Positions 11,122 to 23,359 of a stretch of 64,000 nt of DNA are shown in pieces. The DNA is from Hysterangium stoloniferum (Eukaryota > Basidiomycota > Agaricomycetes > Hysterangiales > Hysterangiaceae). The DNA is taken from positions 558,001 through 622,000 of the forward strand of contig WHVD01000043.1 in the NCBI GenBank assembly GCA_015178975.1, in the 5' to 3' direction. A program made the translations under genes and the position numbers. Under the pieces are notes generated by a model that worked only from the letters and a program-made list of their open reading frames with translations, had not been told where the DNA came from and made no database searches. The stretch's first letter is position 1. The number at the start of each line of letters is the position of its first letter.

Positions 11122-11919
11122 ACCCCATAGATCATCATTGGAGGAACATAGTTTCCCGGAATATATTCAACACCAGTGTAGAGAACCTCACAGCGATCAT
11201 TACAAGTGACCACCCTCACTTTTGAATTGTGTCAAATTATGTAGCTTCATCCAACTCTCCAGGGCACGTTCTGTTTCAAATTATTGTCATTTATAAATAG
11301 GATGCTAGTCTAGCCATGGGTGGTGCTGGCAAGTGGATTCAACTCAGGTATGGCATCAACGCAGAAAAGGTGTAGAGGTCGTGGCAATGGTAAAAGAAGA
11401 GAATTAGTTTAAACAATTCGCCCAACACATTGCCTCGCACGGTGTGAATGCCCTCGGTTGTAAGATGATGGATTTTGTCGATTGAACACTGGCCTGAAGG
11501 TATGATCAGCCTGAACGATACGTCTATCTAAATGGCGACGGGGGAGCCATTTTTCAGACCTCCATTGATATTTTATTTAAAACGAATGTCGTTAATGATT
11601 TGGACGTCAGTCTGGCTAAGGGTAGTGTCCCAAAATGTATTCAACGCATGTACAGTATGAGTATAAACTGCCGAGTTCGCGGCGATGGTAAAAAGGGGCT
11701 ATATGCGGTCTTAAATTGGCTCAAACTATACATCTTAATACATTTTTTCAAATCTGGGTGCAAGGTGAATTGATTAAAGGGGGACGGGATTGTACTCCTC
11801 CTGGTTGGGTTGAGATGTGTCGGCATAATTGAAGAGAACTGATTAGGAAGTGGATCCAATTGATGGTGCAAGACCTTTGTCAGGGTAACTATGCTCCTTT
11901 AACACTAATATATGGGGGT
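11122..11919 (-). repeat. R1 module D, inverted junction at its left edge
   Basis: Near 11145 the plus-oriented end of one R1 copy meets the minus-oriented D module of the next, forming a tail-to-tail junction. Minus-strand frames hold SSIMPTHLNPTRRSTIPSPF, also seen at 45.5, 56.2 and 61.1 kb, but phase and splicing are unsettled. Confidence 0.5.
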
Positions 11920-13794
11920 CTAATTAGACCCCACCGACACACGGGTGGTAGGTGTGGCGACCACGCAAAGGAAAGAACGCGCGGTGAAATCTAAACGGTC
12001 AAGCCAGTAACTGATGGATTGGTCATTGGTCGAGTCGCGGATTATGTCAGAATATGTAAGGAGAGAAATGAGCATGGGGATGGTATCGAGGCTGCGCACT
12101 GTGGTACACGCAGGTTCGGGTTCGGAAGATCCGGTTATCAGCTTCATAGTCAATTCGATTATTCTTTCGCCAGACGACAGGAGATCCCAATTAGGACCCG
12201 TGTGCGTCAGAATCAGACTGGTAGGAAAGTTTGATAGGCGGGTGTAAGACGGTGCAGGTAGGTAAAATATTGTGAACGTACCGTACGATGGGCCCAATGA
12301 GCGAAGAAACCACATTCAACTCGCTGATGTGATCGGTGAGAAGCGTGCTGTCGCTGAAGAAAGTTTGCAAGGAGTAAATACTCCCCCACAATAAATATGG
12401 TGTCTCCAAATCAAGATGAAGTGTCAATGAGTTTATATGCACGTTTATGTCGTCCAATACAACCCTCAATGCCGCTGCAGCAAAATCTCGAAACCATGTA
12501 TCTTGGTGGATGCAACACACGAGAAGCCGTATAAGGTGTTCAGATAAGGAAATTAGTCGCCAGTGACTTTGTCTGTTATGCTTTTGGTGGGAGAGATGAA
12601 ATGATGTGAGGTCGCGACGCACGCTTGTAACCAAAATTCAAAGTAACCTCTGATCACCATGAGCTCCTCTACAGATAGTTGACGCACGCGGCAGATCGCT
12701 TTCACGATATACACAAGGCCCCTAATGGTCCAGGAATCATGAAATTCTGATAGATAATGGGCGATATGCATGATAAATGTTGATGCAACCTCTTCAAAGT
12801 TGGTGTGCAGCGGTGACTTGACTAAAACGTTATAAAGTGACGACGTAATAGCAGTTGCCGCGTCTCTTTCTGACCAAAGGACGCCGGGACACCATCTAAA
12901 GGCCGAAGCCAAAGATAGCATAAGTTGGGAAGTATGGCCTTTGCTACTCTGCTGCATGTGAAATGAAGAGACCTGGAAATAATTTAAAACTCTGCTCGCT
13001 CTTCTCCGAATTTGAGGCGGGTATGTAGGTCTAGGACTCAGATATAAGTATTTCGACTGTATCCAATGCCTGACGCTGAGGTATCCCTACCTCATTAAAT
13101 CAACAGTCTCTTGAACTAGTCTTCCCAATCTTGGCAGGGTGAGATGCTTGTGTAGAATCTTGCTCAAGGCACCGTTGTCTTGAGACAATTGACTCATTAT
13201 TTGCCCGTATATTGTCAGCTTTGCGATCAGCGAAGCTTTCTTTGCACTGTGAAGGACTTTGATCCCAACCCTTTCCAAACCGACTCCACAGTAATACCCG
13301 GGGCTAATTTCAATACTTGAAGATGTCACAAGACCCTGTGAGATCATTCCCCAGTCCTCGGTATGACTATGATACGGGCTGAGGTTGGATGTCGTATTGG
13401 TGGATATCTGATCAAAAGTGGGTGGGTCATGGTAGGTCGTTTCTCCTTGACACTGAAATGTGCCGCATGTGACACACATCACATGAATATAGCATTTTAC
13501 TTTACTCACCCACTCGTCAACCCAGACCTCTATATGGCTTGCAGAAAGTTGTATGTGCTGCTCGTCATCAGGGGGCCGATAACATAGATCATGGTCGGGT
13601 TCGTTGCAAACCCATCGTTCTCGGAGCTTCTCCCTGAATATCTCTCTCATCCCCGTCTTAATGATCTGGTCCCGTTGCTCTGAGGTCAATACACCGGGGG
13701 AAACTAAGGGTGGCAGCTCCTCAATGTCTTCAAAGCAGCTCCCAGCCGTTGCCGAATTGTGACACCCCAAAGTCGTCTCGTTGGAAGTAGACAT
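11920..13794 (-). CDS. R1 gene, intact five-exon copy (534 aa), unknown function
   Basis: Minus-strand exons: b1 13794-13510, b2 13452-13091, c1 12991-12623, c2 12572-12282, c3 12217-11920. They total 1605 nt (535 codons with the stop) with no internal stop. Introns are 57, 99, 50 and 64 bp, all GT-AG, in phases 0, 2, 2, 2. The start MSTSNETTLG is the first ATG after the conserved leader. Exon b1 has SSEQRD-type helix text (here TSEQRDQIIKTGMREIF) and CNEPDHDLC, which could bind metal. Exon b2 begins CQGETTYHDPP. Exons c1-c3 look helical (TAITSSLYNVLVKSPL; STLLTDHISELNVVSSLIG). No signal peptide or membrane segment is clear, and I recognise no family. Multicopy, so a host gene family or an unclassified transposon gene. 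Confidence 0.75.
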
Positions 13795-13860
13795 TGGTGG
13801 GTAGCAGTCCTACTTACACCAGAAGGGGGTACCTCGCTTTTATGCGGCCATCACTTGGAG
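13795..13860 (-). promoter_or_regulatory. Probable core promoter of intact R1 copy
   Basis: On the minus strand a TATA-like 'gcataaaagcg' (13845-13835) lies about 45 bp before the ATG, matching 'cataaaaacc' in the other copies. The region just upstream differs more than in other copies. Confidence 0.4.
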
Positions 13861-14360
13861 AGTTAATTCCACCAAGGTACAGCCTCACGGCCGTGCTCAC
13901 ACCGGATACACAGTGTTTCATTCCTGCCTTCTCACACAAGGTTCCCTCACCTTCCTTGAGCCTTATAGGCTCCAGTGCAACGAGGATACCTTGCTACTTT
14001 CTCGTTCCACTGAAGGCTCACACCGTATCTATAAAAGTTTAGTCCATTGTCACTTCATAGTATAGTATTTCTTGAGCGTCAGAGTTGAAAGCAAAACCGC
14101 TTTTCTGATATCGAGAAGTGACATTGCCATGTATAATATCAATGCAGTCCAGAGCGATGCCCACCGGTTGCTACCTTCAAGTTGGCGCTGCCGCCCTCAG
14201 GCGTTGTCCGGACAGATTGCACACTTCCTGTTTAATTTTATAGACTTTTCCCAAGGAGGAACACAGGATAAGTGATGGCCTAGTCGCGCTAATGGTAAGC
14301 AACCTGATTTCTTTATTCGCCCTCGCCACATCCTTGATTGTGACGAATCCATCCAGGTGT
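13861..14360 (-). repeat. R1 upstream spacer and module A 3' end
   Basis: Reverse complement resembles 8.05-8.5 kb. Module A breaks off near 14360. No intact frame. Confidence 0.45.
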
Positions 14361-14650
14361 GTATTAACAGATTCTAACTACAATCCCGTGTCAGGAAACA
14401 CTTACTTACAGCTAGTCTTATATGGGGAATTGGCGGTCATAACTAGACCTGTTGACTTTTCTGGGATTTGTGTTAGCGAGGGATCACGAGCATTAGGGCT
14501 CGGGTCGCTGCGGTTGGGAATTCACCGCATATTTTGGGTTATATAAGGTCTATGTATATTTGTTTAGTCCTTATCCGTTTACAACGAGTACTGTCACCTC
14601 ACTCAGACAAACGGAAAGTTATATGGTCTAGGAACGGCACCACGAAAACT
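14361..14650. other. Unassigned stretch
   Basis: Not matched to any R1 module. It has a TATA-like 'gggttatataagg' near 14538 and an LTR-like look, but no ends with matching duplications were found. Short open frame only. Confidence 0.3.
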
Positions 14651-15100
14651 TAACAAGACCTTCATCATCAATCATGGATCCTTCGTTGATTAAGGCATGG
14701 ACCGCATCCCAATGTATAAGGAGAGACCGAGAATGGTGATGGCTTTGAAGCTGCACACTGTGGCGTAGGTCTGGGGGTGAGAGATCCAGATATGAGGGCA
14801 GAGTAACCTTAATTATTTCATCGTTGCATAATGTAGTAATTGCAGAATTCTTGAGTACCAGATGTCAGGGCCTTCCATCTTTTCCAATCTCTTTTCTGTC
14901 ATTTGAGAGGTTACATTCTGGGATATCATAAATGGAGTGGATGCTATCCAGAGTGATGCTGAGTGGTTTGCTGCTTCAGTGCCTGTTACAGCTAGCATAT
15001 TTATGGGCTTCATGCTGAATTCTATCTCAACACTTTCAATGAGAAGAAACCAAGTTTGATAATTTGAGAGAAGTCAAATGCAGTTTTCATGAAAGAATTG
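14651..15100 (-). pseudogene. Divergent R1 subfamily fragment
   Basis: The left part resembles the c3-like piece at 47.1-47.3 kb ('catggatccttcgttgatt', 'cccaatgtataaggagag'). The rest resembles upstream spacer. Disrupted. Confidence 0.4.
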
Positions 15101-15500
15101 TGCCTATAATTCATAATCCGTCATAATTAAGTACAACTAGTCATATTATTGTCTATCCTGCGGAGTGAACTGTTTGCCCCAACCTCACACTCTTCATCAA
15201 TTTCTGTGGCCATTCAATTCGACCATGGCAAGGTAGATTAAGAATTGTGAAGCACTGTGAGTCCTTGCCAATGTTGAAATTCACATCTGGCGGTATCTCC
15301 TTGGCTAGCAGCATTCCGGCACCAACTCACCAACATTGTGTTTGATGACACGGCCTAGAAGTCTCATAGTTTTCTTCCATGCTTTACATTCCAGAAAATG
15401 GAGACGTAGTTCGAATCGTCGACACCACCAATACACCAATGAAAGGTGTGGCAACTACACACAGGAAGGAATGGGTGATGATAATTAACGTGCAAGAGGC
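15101..15500 (-). pseudogene. R1 module E relic
   Basis: Minus-strand match to RFIKHN / PPDV-FNIGKDSQ / FTILNLPCHGRIEWPQ with interruptions; compare 27331-27101. Confidence 0.5.
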
Positions 15501-16682
15501 CCACGGATCTTTTTGATGCCCTCTTTAATATTGGCGTTAATCAAGTACCTGTTTCGCTACTACTCGACATAAAATCAGTCGAACATGACAATTGGCGGAA
15601 TGTACCCCAGTCAGCATAAATGCAAGGAGTAAAGGAAATGTCGGGATAGTAAATAAAATAAATTTGTGGTGTGTAGTGTGACGCTAGCAAGCGAAACATT
15701 GAACCACAGTAAATGAGATTTCTCGTCGATTGCCTGCTCCATGTGGCAGGCCGTGGGTGGTCTTCAGCTCTTAGTTGATATGTTATTCCACCTGAAATGA
15801 CCACGAGCCATGTTTCTCTTATCCAAGGTGAAAGATCATGACATGTGAAGAAGTGTCGGTGTCTTGATCATGGAGTTGTCCACTGGGTTGGCCTGGCCTC
15901 CTGTTCTCCCAAACAAATGGCAGGAGAATAGCGAGGCGGACCACCTTCTTTGATACGTCCTAGTATATATGTGATGTGATTTCAGCAAGTAGTCCTTGGA
16001 ATATATATTCTACACCAGTCTAGAAAATTTCGCAGCGATTATTACAACTGACCATGGCTGCTTGAAATTGTGTCAAATTATGTCACTTCATATGAGTCCT
16101 AAGTCCCTGTTCTATTTGAAATGATTGTAATTTATAACTATGATGTCAGTCTAGCCACAGGTGGTGCCCACAAGTGTGTTCAATGCATGTATGGCATCAA
16201 TGTGTGGAACATGCAGAGCTCATGGCAGTGGTGAAAAGTGACTGTATGCACTCTCATCTTTGCTCGACCTATGTAGCTGTATTGTGAAGTTTTCAATGGA
16301 AGAGGATTGGTTTAAATAATTCGCCCAACACAGTTACTCACACGGTATGAAGGCCCTCGGTTTTAAGATCATGGATCTTGTCGATTGAACACTTGCCTGA
16401 AGGTATGATGAGCCTGAACGAGAAATGGATTGACTGGTGACGAGGGAGGGCATTTTCAGACATCTAGTGATATCTTAATTTAAAACAAGCATCGTTTATG
16501 ATTCGGATGTTAGTCTAGGCAAAGCCAAATGTGTTTAATACATTTATGAGGACAACTGTAGAGCTGGTGGCAATAATACAAAATGACTAAGTGTGTTCTT
16601 ACATATGCTCAAATCATATAGCTTTCTAACATCTGCAACCCTGGCTGCAAAGTGAGTTGAATAGCGGGTGACACTATTGCTT
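15501..16682 (-). repeat. R1 modules H and D
   Basis: Order and sequence follow 27.4-27.65 plus 28.65-29.2 and 60.3-61.05 kb. It contains D blocks with 'gtgttcaatgcatgtatggc' and 'tgtttaatacatttatgagg'. No conserved complete frame. Confidence 0.5.
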
Positions 16683-16800
16683 AATGTTTACTTTCCTATC
16701 ACACTCACAGGTATGTCTTTACAGTTGAATATACTTAGTGTTTACTTTCCAATCACACTCACAGGGGTGTTCTGCAAAGTGTTATTCAACTGTTTCAACA
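16683..16800 (+). mobile_element. LTR-D fragment
   Basis: About 118 bp matching the complement of 9384-9510, ending ACTGTTTCAACA, with the same internal duplication. The 5' part is missing. It replaces the end of exon c3 of the neighbouring R1 gene. Fossil fragment. Confidence 0.7.
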
Positions 16801-17710
16801 TGAGCTGCACATTCCGTCACACTGTGGAAGAAGAGAAATGAGTATGGCCATGGTATCACTGCACACTGTGGTACACATAGATTCAGGCTCAGAAGATCCA
16901 GCCATCAGCTTCAGAGTAACCACCATGACTATCTCGGCAGAATGCAAGAGCAGGTAATTTGGACTCACTTCCATCAGAATCAGAATGATTGGACAGTTGC
17001 ATGGGTGCATGTAAGACAGTGCCATAAGGTAAAATATTGTGAATATACCATACAATGGGCTCATAGAACAAAGAAACCCCATTCAGCTGGTTGATGTGAT
17101 CAGTGAGAAGTGTGCTGTCCTTGAAGAAGGTTTTCAAGGAGTGAATATTCCGATACAGTGGATGTGATGCCCCCAAATAAATATTGGGTGTCAGTGATGC
17201 TATATGGATGTTTATGTCCTTCAAGATAACCCTCGATACCGCTGCAGCAATATCTCGAAACCATGCATCTTGGTGGATGGAACACACGAGAAGCCGTATA
17301 GCATGTTTAGAGAAGGAAAATAGTCGCCGGTCCCTTTGTCTGTTATGCTTTTGGTGGGAAAGATGAAATGATGTGAAGGTCGCGATGCACATTCTTAACC
17401 AGAATTTAATGTAACCTCTGATCGCCGTGAGCTCCTCTACAAATAGTTGACACACGTGGGAAATCGCTTCCACGATATACACAAGGCCGAAAATGGGTGT
17501 GAGATCATGATAACCGGCGATTTGTATAACAAATGTTAATGCAACCTCATCCAAGGTGGTGTGCAGCGGTGACCTGACTAAAACGTTGTAAAGTGATGAT
17601 GTAATCACAGTTGACGCATCTCGAGCTGGCCAATAGACACCGGGGCAGAAATAGAAGGCCGAAGGCAAACATAGCATGAGCCCTTTGGTACTCCGCTGTA
17701 TGTGAGATGA
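16801..17710 (-). pseudogene. R1 gene, c1-c3 half, cut off from its b half by the KDZ insertion
   Basis: Minus strand. c1 (HIQRSTKGLMLCLPSAFYF, SSLYNVLVRSPLHTTLDEVA), c2 (LLVCSIHQDAWFRDIAAAV) and c3 up to about 16801, where an LTR-D fragment replaces the end. One extra base in intron 3 makes a single 303-aa frame run through it, but the normal donor and acceptor remain. The matching b1-b2 half is at 25903-25196. It belongs to the subgroup with VLWSVAIFSS-type c1 starts. Confidence 0.75.
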
Positions 17711-17718
17711 CAATATCC
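17711..17718. repeat. 8-bp target site duplication, left
   Basis: CAATATCC at 17711-17718 is repeated at 25085-25092. R1 sequence at 9.70-9.73 kb shows the empty site ('gagtgttgcgatattttc', complement). Eight base pairs is the size reported for Zisupton/KDZ elements. Confidence 0.9.
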
Positions 17719-18120
17719 CACCTGTAGTACCCACACACCCATATCTAGTTAGGTGCAGAACACTAGCGCTGCTCGCCTTATAGTTAGATAGGATAGCCAT
17801 TGTCTCCCTCTCCCGGAAATAATACCGTTTTATAATTCTGTCTTGAATAAAAAAAATTTTTTTCCCCTCCCATATTCCTATGGACTCACAAAGCTATTAT
17901 CAGACATGACAGCTGCCCCCACAACACGTCCACAAACACCCTGTACTTTTGGCAACACTCCAGCACTTAGCGCGCGCGTTCTGTTCGAGCTCATCGTCGG
18001 CGACATTGTCAAAATCACTTCACCAACTCTTCTTTGTCTAACCCTTTCCTTTGTGCTATATAGATTTCTATGGCCAAATCACGATTGCATATCTCTCGGA
18101 AGGTAAAGGGTACTATGGTC
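17719..18120 (+). repeat. KDZ left TIR (about 402 bp)
   Basis: Matches 25084-24694 in reverse complement with few differences. It includes a homopolymer stretch near 17845-17862 and reaches past the transposase ATG at 18070, so the first codons are duplicated at the other end. A frame MTAAPTTRPQTPCTFG is open in both TIRs and in the 23.5-kb fragment; leader or chance is unresolved. Confidence 0.9.
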
Positions 18121-21100
18121 AATAGAAATCAGTGTAACATGTCTGTTGCTGCCACTGTCGTCCATGGTCCAAATAGAATTATGCAAGCATGCCGGGAGAG
18201 ACTTGCCAGAAGAGCTGCATTACTTTCAAGTAAGTTCTCTGTTCTTTTTTATTGCATTTCAATTAACTGCCGTAGATTCTACATCCACAGATCGTAAGGC
18301 TATACAGGACATGGCGAATTCCATACCCGGAAACTCTCAGAATGATCATTGGGAAGTATCTGAGGACCAGTATAGTTGGCGAGATCTGCAGCCTGAAGAG
18401 CAAGATGATGCCAGCTGGAACTCAATCCATACTCAGGAGTTTAATGCAATCACACAGGACGTTTATGAGAATTATGCCAATTTGAATCACCCTTTGTAAG
18501 TTGTATAAAATATTTCTCAACTTTGCTTATGCATTTATATACAGGTCTCATGTTGATCATCGTACACGATGTGACCGTATCGAAAAGGCAAACAAGGAAT
18601 GGGAAGTTCTGTACCCTGATCTCACCAGGGCATTTCTAGAATGGGACTTCAAAGGACCTCCAACAGAACATGACACATTGCAGCATGCACTGATAATGGT
18701 GCATGATGTTTTCTGTACATCATCCATTACTCTTTCATTATTATCTTGGTTTTAATATATTCTTAGCATCGCAGTTCAGAACATTCCCTATCGATCCTAA
18801 TCATGGTATAACGGTCACAATGATGCGACATGGCTACATAGGCAATGCACCTCTTCATCCATCCTGCACATTTTCCATCCAGCTCCTTCGATTATATCGC
18901 ACATTAGCCAACTGTACACCTCAATTGAGTATAATCAAGTTTGCACGCAGTCTTTGTGACCTTCAGTTGGCATATGCATCTAAGCCAATGAAGAAACATC
19001 ATGAATGCTAACAGATATTTTCTCTAGGTTTCCTTCCCTCCTTCTATGCGTGCACAACTCTCTGCAAGTCATGATGTGTATGTTGAAATCCAGACACGCA
19101 TATCATGTGATATTCAAAATCAATTGGGGCATGAGGACAATTGGCAGCTTCGGAATGCATGTCCACCATGTACATATGTTCTTGAAGATGAACCACCACT
19201 CAAGTACTCCATCCAAGCCACATTTGATGGGAATAATTCTCTCAAGCGTATCCCAAAATCTCTGCGTGAAAAGGATAGCACAGGCAAAGTCGTCTCTATT
19301 GAATCACTTGAGCGGCCTGATGGACGCCAGCGTATCAATGGTTTCTACCTGACACCAGGAGAAGTTGATAAGTTCAGTTCAGAGGTAAAACGCAGATTAC
19401 CCAAGGTAAATATTACAGTAAGTGTGTTCCACTCATGTGATACTTGGTTTTGACTTGTCTTAGCCTGAAATACTTACTGAAGGTGGCCAACCAACTGATG
19501 GTGTTGACAAGTCCAATCCGTGTGTTGAACGCTGGAAAAATCTCGCTGATGATGCTGTCAAAAAGATGTGGGGAATCTTTGATGAGACTGGGATATTCTT
19601 GGCAGTCTGTCGTCATGGTACTGCACTACTCATGTGTGACATGATCAAGAGTGGGGAATTGTGAGTCCACATGTTATATTTGATTCATGATGTTACCATT
19701 CCAAAACAGAGCAAAGTACCCCCTTGCTATTGTTAACAAGTTAATTGACGTTTTTGGTGTAAACCTGCTACTAGGGTATGACATCGGCTGTGGGTTTTCA
19801 GTCACAGTAAACAAAAGTGCACTTGTTGGTCCCAAGGTAAGGTCTTCGGGCTGTCAGTTCTGTGTGGGATATTTCCATGGCCATGCACATTGCCGTTTAT
19901 GCTAACTTGACTGGCATCCATTATATGTGGAAGGGTGTGGTCTAGAAGACTTTGAGGGTTGTGAGCGGGCATTTGCTGAGTCAAATGCTGTGGCAGGGCC
20001 TACTCGCCATGCTTCAAAATTCCACAGAAAGCAGGCCATATTATTGCATTTTGAACGATGGAATGCTGATAAGTATGCAGAACTCAGTAAGTCCTATCAT
20101 TATTTTATCTAGTATTTTATCTAATTTCTGAATCTTTTATTAAAAGGTAAATTTATCTGCAATAACTATCGACAGGCACTTAAATTGCTTGCTGAATTGC
20201 CACCAAAGCTAGAGGCTATGAAGATTGCCTTGAACATACCATCAGACACAACATTCATAGAGTGGCATAATGAAGAAAAGGAATATCTGAGAGGAATCAA
20301 GCAGGAACCGGAAACAAACAAACTTAGGTATGAGTACTTGAGCACACTTTGTAAGTTGCATGAAGCCATGTGAGTAACAAACTTTGATTGCATGCTTTTA
20401 CTAATATTACCATGTAGTGACAGATATGCAGCTGTTACACAACAGTGGCATATAACCTCTCTCTCAGATCTCGAATGTGACAACTTTTATTCAATGGACA
20501 ACTTACATACACGAGGTATTGAAACCTCACAGGTCAAGGGCCTAGACTCGGTATTGACTCTCCAGGGTGCTGTGGAGGATCTTGAAGGAAAATTAGGGAT
20601 TGGGAGACGGTGGACACCAGAATCTGCAGAATGGAAACTCACTGAAGAAAAGCTGGCAATGAGGGAGTATCAGCTTGCACTAAATAAGCTTGAGGGATTG
20701 GTTGTTTCACGACTATTTGAGCTTACTAAGTTGAATCAGTCTGGGATTGGTGAGTATTTTTATTTCTTTGCATCTCATGATTCATTATTATTCTTCAACA
20801 GGTGTAAAATTACGCACTCAGATTGCAAAAGGATTGAAGGCTCGTTCACAAGCAATTCGAACAGCAGTCAATAATTATAATACTGCTGCTGCCTGTATCT
20901 CACCCCCTCGTGATCCATTGGACATAACACAGGTACTCGACTATGTTTTTATTGCTCAGTTTGACCTTCTACGAGATGGATCTCAAGATATCTTCCACAA
21001 GCCCTGGATCAAAGCAGCTGAACGTGAAGCAAGCATAGCATATTTTAAAATCCAGCGGGCCCATGAGGAAATCCAAAGGCTCAATATTGAAATCTCACGT

Positions 21101-21442
21101 CTTAAGACATTTATATGTGATGAGGAACATGAATTAGGTGTGCATGTTCCAAACCTGAATATGGAAAACCCAGCACTAGCCTATCAGCTCCACAAAATAC
21201 TTTTACATTGGAAGGCAATCAATACCATTCACTACCGAAGTCTTCGGGATCTGCAGTCATTAAAAGGATATTCAGGTGGGAAGGGTATTGGTATCAGGAA
21301 AGGGAAGATTCCAGAAGATGGAATAGAGGAAGAAAAGCAGTGGTCTTCATATTCTGAAAGTGACTTTGGAGATTCAAGTGATAATGAACCATCATGTAAT
21401 GCTGTGGATGCTACGATTCATGTCATCTCATTAGATGATTAA
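18070..21442 (+). pseudogene. KDZ transposase gene, multi-exon, one in-frame stop
   Basis: Starts MAKSRLHISRKVKGTMVNRN. Splice joins visible include 18229/18292, 18497/18544, 18699/18776, then 19027 onward, 19406, 19661/19710, 20084, 20370/20419 and 20748/20802. Family marks: RHGYIGNAPLHPS; CPPCTY then DGNNSLKRI (first catalytic Asp region); YDIGCGFS (second Asp); FHGHAHCRLC; EDFEGCERAFAESN (Glu); RHASKFHRKQA; a helical C-terminus with YNTAAACISPPRDPLD; stop at 21442. In the HAHNRLCQL motif the Gln codon is TAA (about 19903-19905), which truncates the protein before the Glu. Otherwise the exons look sound. It is expected to excise and insert the element. Confidence 0.88.
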
Positions 21443-21822
21443 ATAATACATATCTCAGAGATTTCAAAATACAAAAAAATTAAAGTTAATAGCATGTTAT
21501 AGTTATATGGGATACAAGTTATCTCTTGTTAAATCTTTGAATGATCCTAGTGGGGACACTGTCATGAATAACCACCACTTGCAACCTCACAATCCTTTAA
21601 ATTTGCGACCAGCCTTTCTGTCTCCTTTTTCACAACCTAAGGTATGATATCTACATATCTCATCCACAGTCTTCATTCAATGGAGATTTATGGGTTCCCA
21701 GTATATTTTACACGTTGTACATTACAGTATTACAGTTGCTTAGTAATCTTAACACTCCGTTCACATCTATCATACACTAGGATATACCCAACTCCTCCCC
21801 TCTTTGCATCAACATCCACACC
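21443..21822. other. KDZ intergenic region
   Basis: AT-rich sequence between the transposase stop and the accessory gene start. It should hold the transposase 3' end and the accessory promoter. No clear signal. Confidence 0.4.
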
Positions 21823-23218
21823 ATGTCTGCCCTGAGTGAAAACACCTCTCACCATGTAAACACTGTTTTGGACATATCTCAGCCCTCCCATTCTCACATA
21901 GACAATCTCGCCAAGCACCAGCGAAATACAGTAGCCCAGCGCAATGCCAACAAACAGAAGGCCATGTGGCACGATATTAAAGCTGAATGGGAGAGGCAAG
22001 AGGATGCTGCTGTGACCCTGGCTCAGAAGCATGGACAAAAAGTGGAGTGGATGCACATTCGACTTCAGAGATTGCCTGAGTATGGAAAAACATGTAAGAT
22101 CAACACATGGAATGCATTTATACATGTTAGATCAATGGATCTCAATCAAGGTATGGAATGTATTCACTTTATTTCAACTTATATCTGATCAGAGGGGTCA
22201 GATCTGCCAGTGGGTGAAAAACTGCGACTTACAGAGCTAGTGAAGCTGGCAAATAGCACAAATGAGTATGAAAGTCTACCAAAAGACAAAATTGATGCTA
22301 TGATGGCATGTTTGCAGGAGGCACGTCAACGAGATGCAACTGGGAGCCGCTCACAGCCAAAGGCCATACGGCAGGATGTACATCAAACATCAAAGCATGT
22401 CCACAAAGAGGTGAGTTGGAGTTACAGTATGCATGGTTAATTATTGAGTTACCTTTAGCTCATGACATTAGGAAGCCATTGCAGGACATCATCTATGGCA
22501 ATCACGGTGCAAACATCTGGGGAAGGAAGCTCACCACTCTACTATATGGATCCTGCAGCTCGCCAGTTTGTGGAAATTGTACTGGGGATGGATGTTGACA
22601 CCTTTTGTCTGAAGTTTGAGTCATTTGCAATCCTAGGACTTCAAAGTAAGTGTAATACACGCAAACCAAAATTAAAAAACTCACTTTCCAACAGAGTTTG
22701 TAAAGAATGACAATGATCGTAGATCTCTGCAAAAGTCTCAAATTCGAAGTACAGTGCGAGACAGGCTATGTACGCTTTGATTTCACTATTCTTGGCTATG
22801 GACTGACCATTATACAGGTAAGATTACAGGTGAAGATGGGCTGAATATGGAATGGACTGCATACGAAGATCTAATCATCGACAAGTATCATGTGATTTTA
22901 GATGGTTGGCCAAAGGACATTGTATTCAACCCAGCTGATCTGGGAACAAAGTCTTTGGCCGTGGTTATAGCTGCACTTGAAGACGGAACATGTAATTGGA
23001 AGAAATTGACCGAGGAGAGCTATATCAAGTATGTTCAGGAATGTGAAAGGAAGATACAGGCAGGAGAGGTCCACATACCAAAACGTAAGAGGCACAGTGA
23101 TGCTGGACAGAAACGTGGACCATACAAACGTCAAAGGGGAGAGGCCAGGTGTGTCTCAGATGTGAGACCTGAGGAAGAGTCAGATGACGATGGGAAGTTG
23201 GTGGTGTCAGGTCAGTAA
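21823..23218 (+). CDS. KDZ accessory protein, unknown function
   Basis: Starts MSALSENTSHH. Exons visible: 21823-22150 (WNAFIHVRSMDLNQ); 22192-22410 (LPVGEKLRLTELVKLANSTN, KIDAMMACLQEARQRDA); about 22472-22646 (MDPAARQFVEIVLGMDVDTF, LKFESFAILGL); a short exon near 22695-22775; 22820-23218 (ILDGWPKDIVFNPADLGTKS, ALEDGTCNWKKLTEE). The end is basic (KRKRHSDAGQKRGPYKRQ) and acidic (EEESDDDG), suggesting a nuclear protein. I recall similar proteins beside KDZ transposases in mushrooms, but their role is not known to me. No clear break, though one exon join near 22410-22472 is unsure. Confidence 0.72.
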
Positions 23219-23359
23219 ACCAGCTGAAGCAAGATACAGTAAAATCCAAAGCTAAACAAGAACACAGAGGTGCAGGAGGGGTAAAATCGACATAGACGAA
23301 CACAGGTTGCAAGTGGCACTGGTCACTGGGCCCTTACATGGCTTTATTCGCACAAACAC
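23219..23359. other. KDZ 3' flank of accessory gene
   Basis: Short spacer with no feature other than a likely 3' untranslated region. Confidence 0.35.

Noticed and set aside
14361-14650. A solo LTR
   Set aside because: It has a TATA-like box and candidate TG and CA ends, but no pair of ends with a matching 5-bp duplication.
16889-17800. A 303-aa continuous minus-strand frame
   Set aside because: It runs through intron 3 only because of one extra base. Two intact copies show the intron, and the frame also enters the KDZ TIR at its start.
17843-18106. Short open frame in the KDZ TIR (MTAAPTTRPQTPCTFG...)
   Set aside because: Open in both TIRs and one fragment, but overlaps the transposase start and lies within a repeat kept for its ends. 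Not called as a gene.
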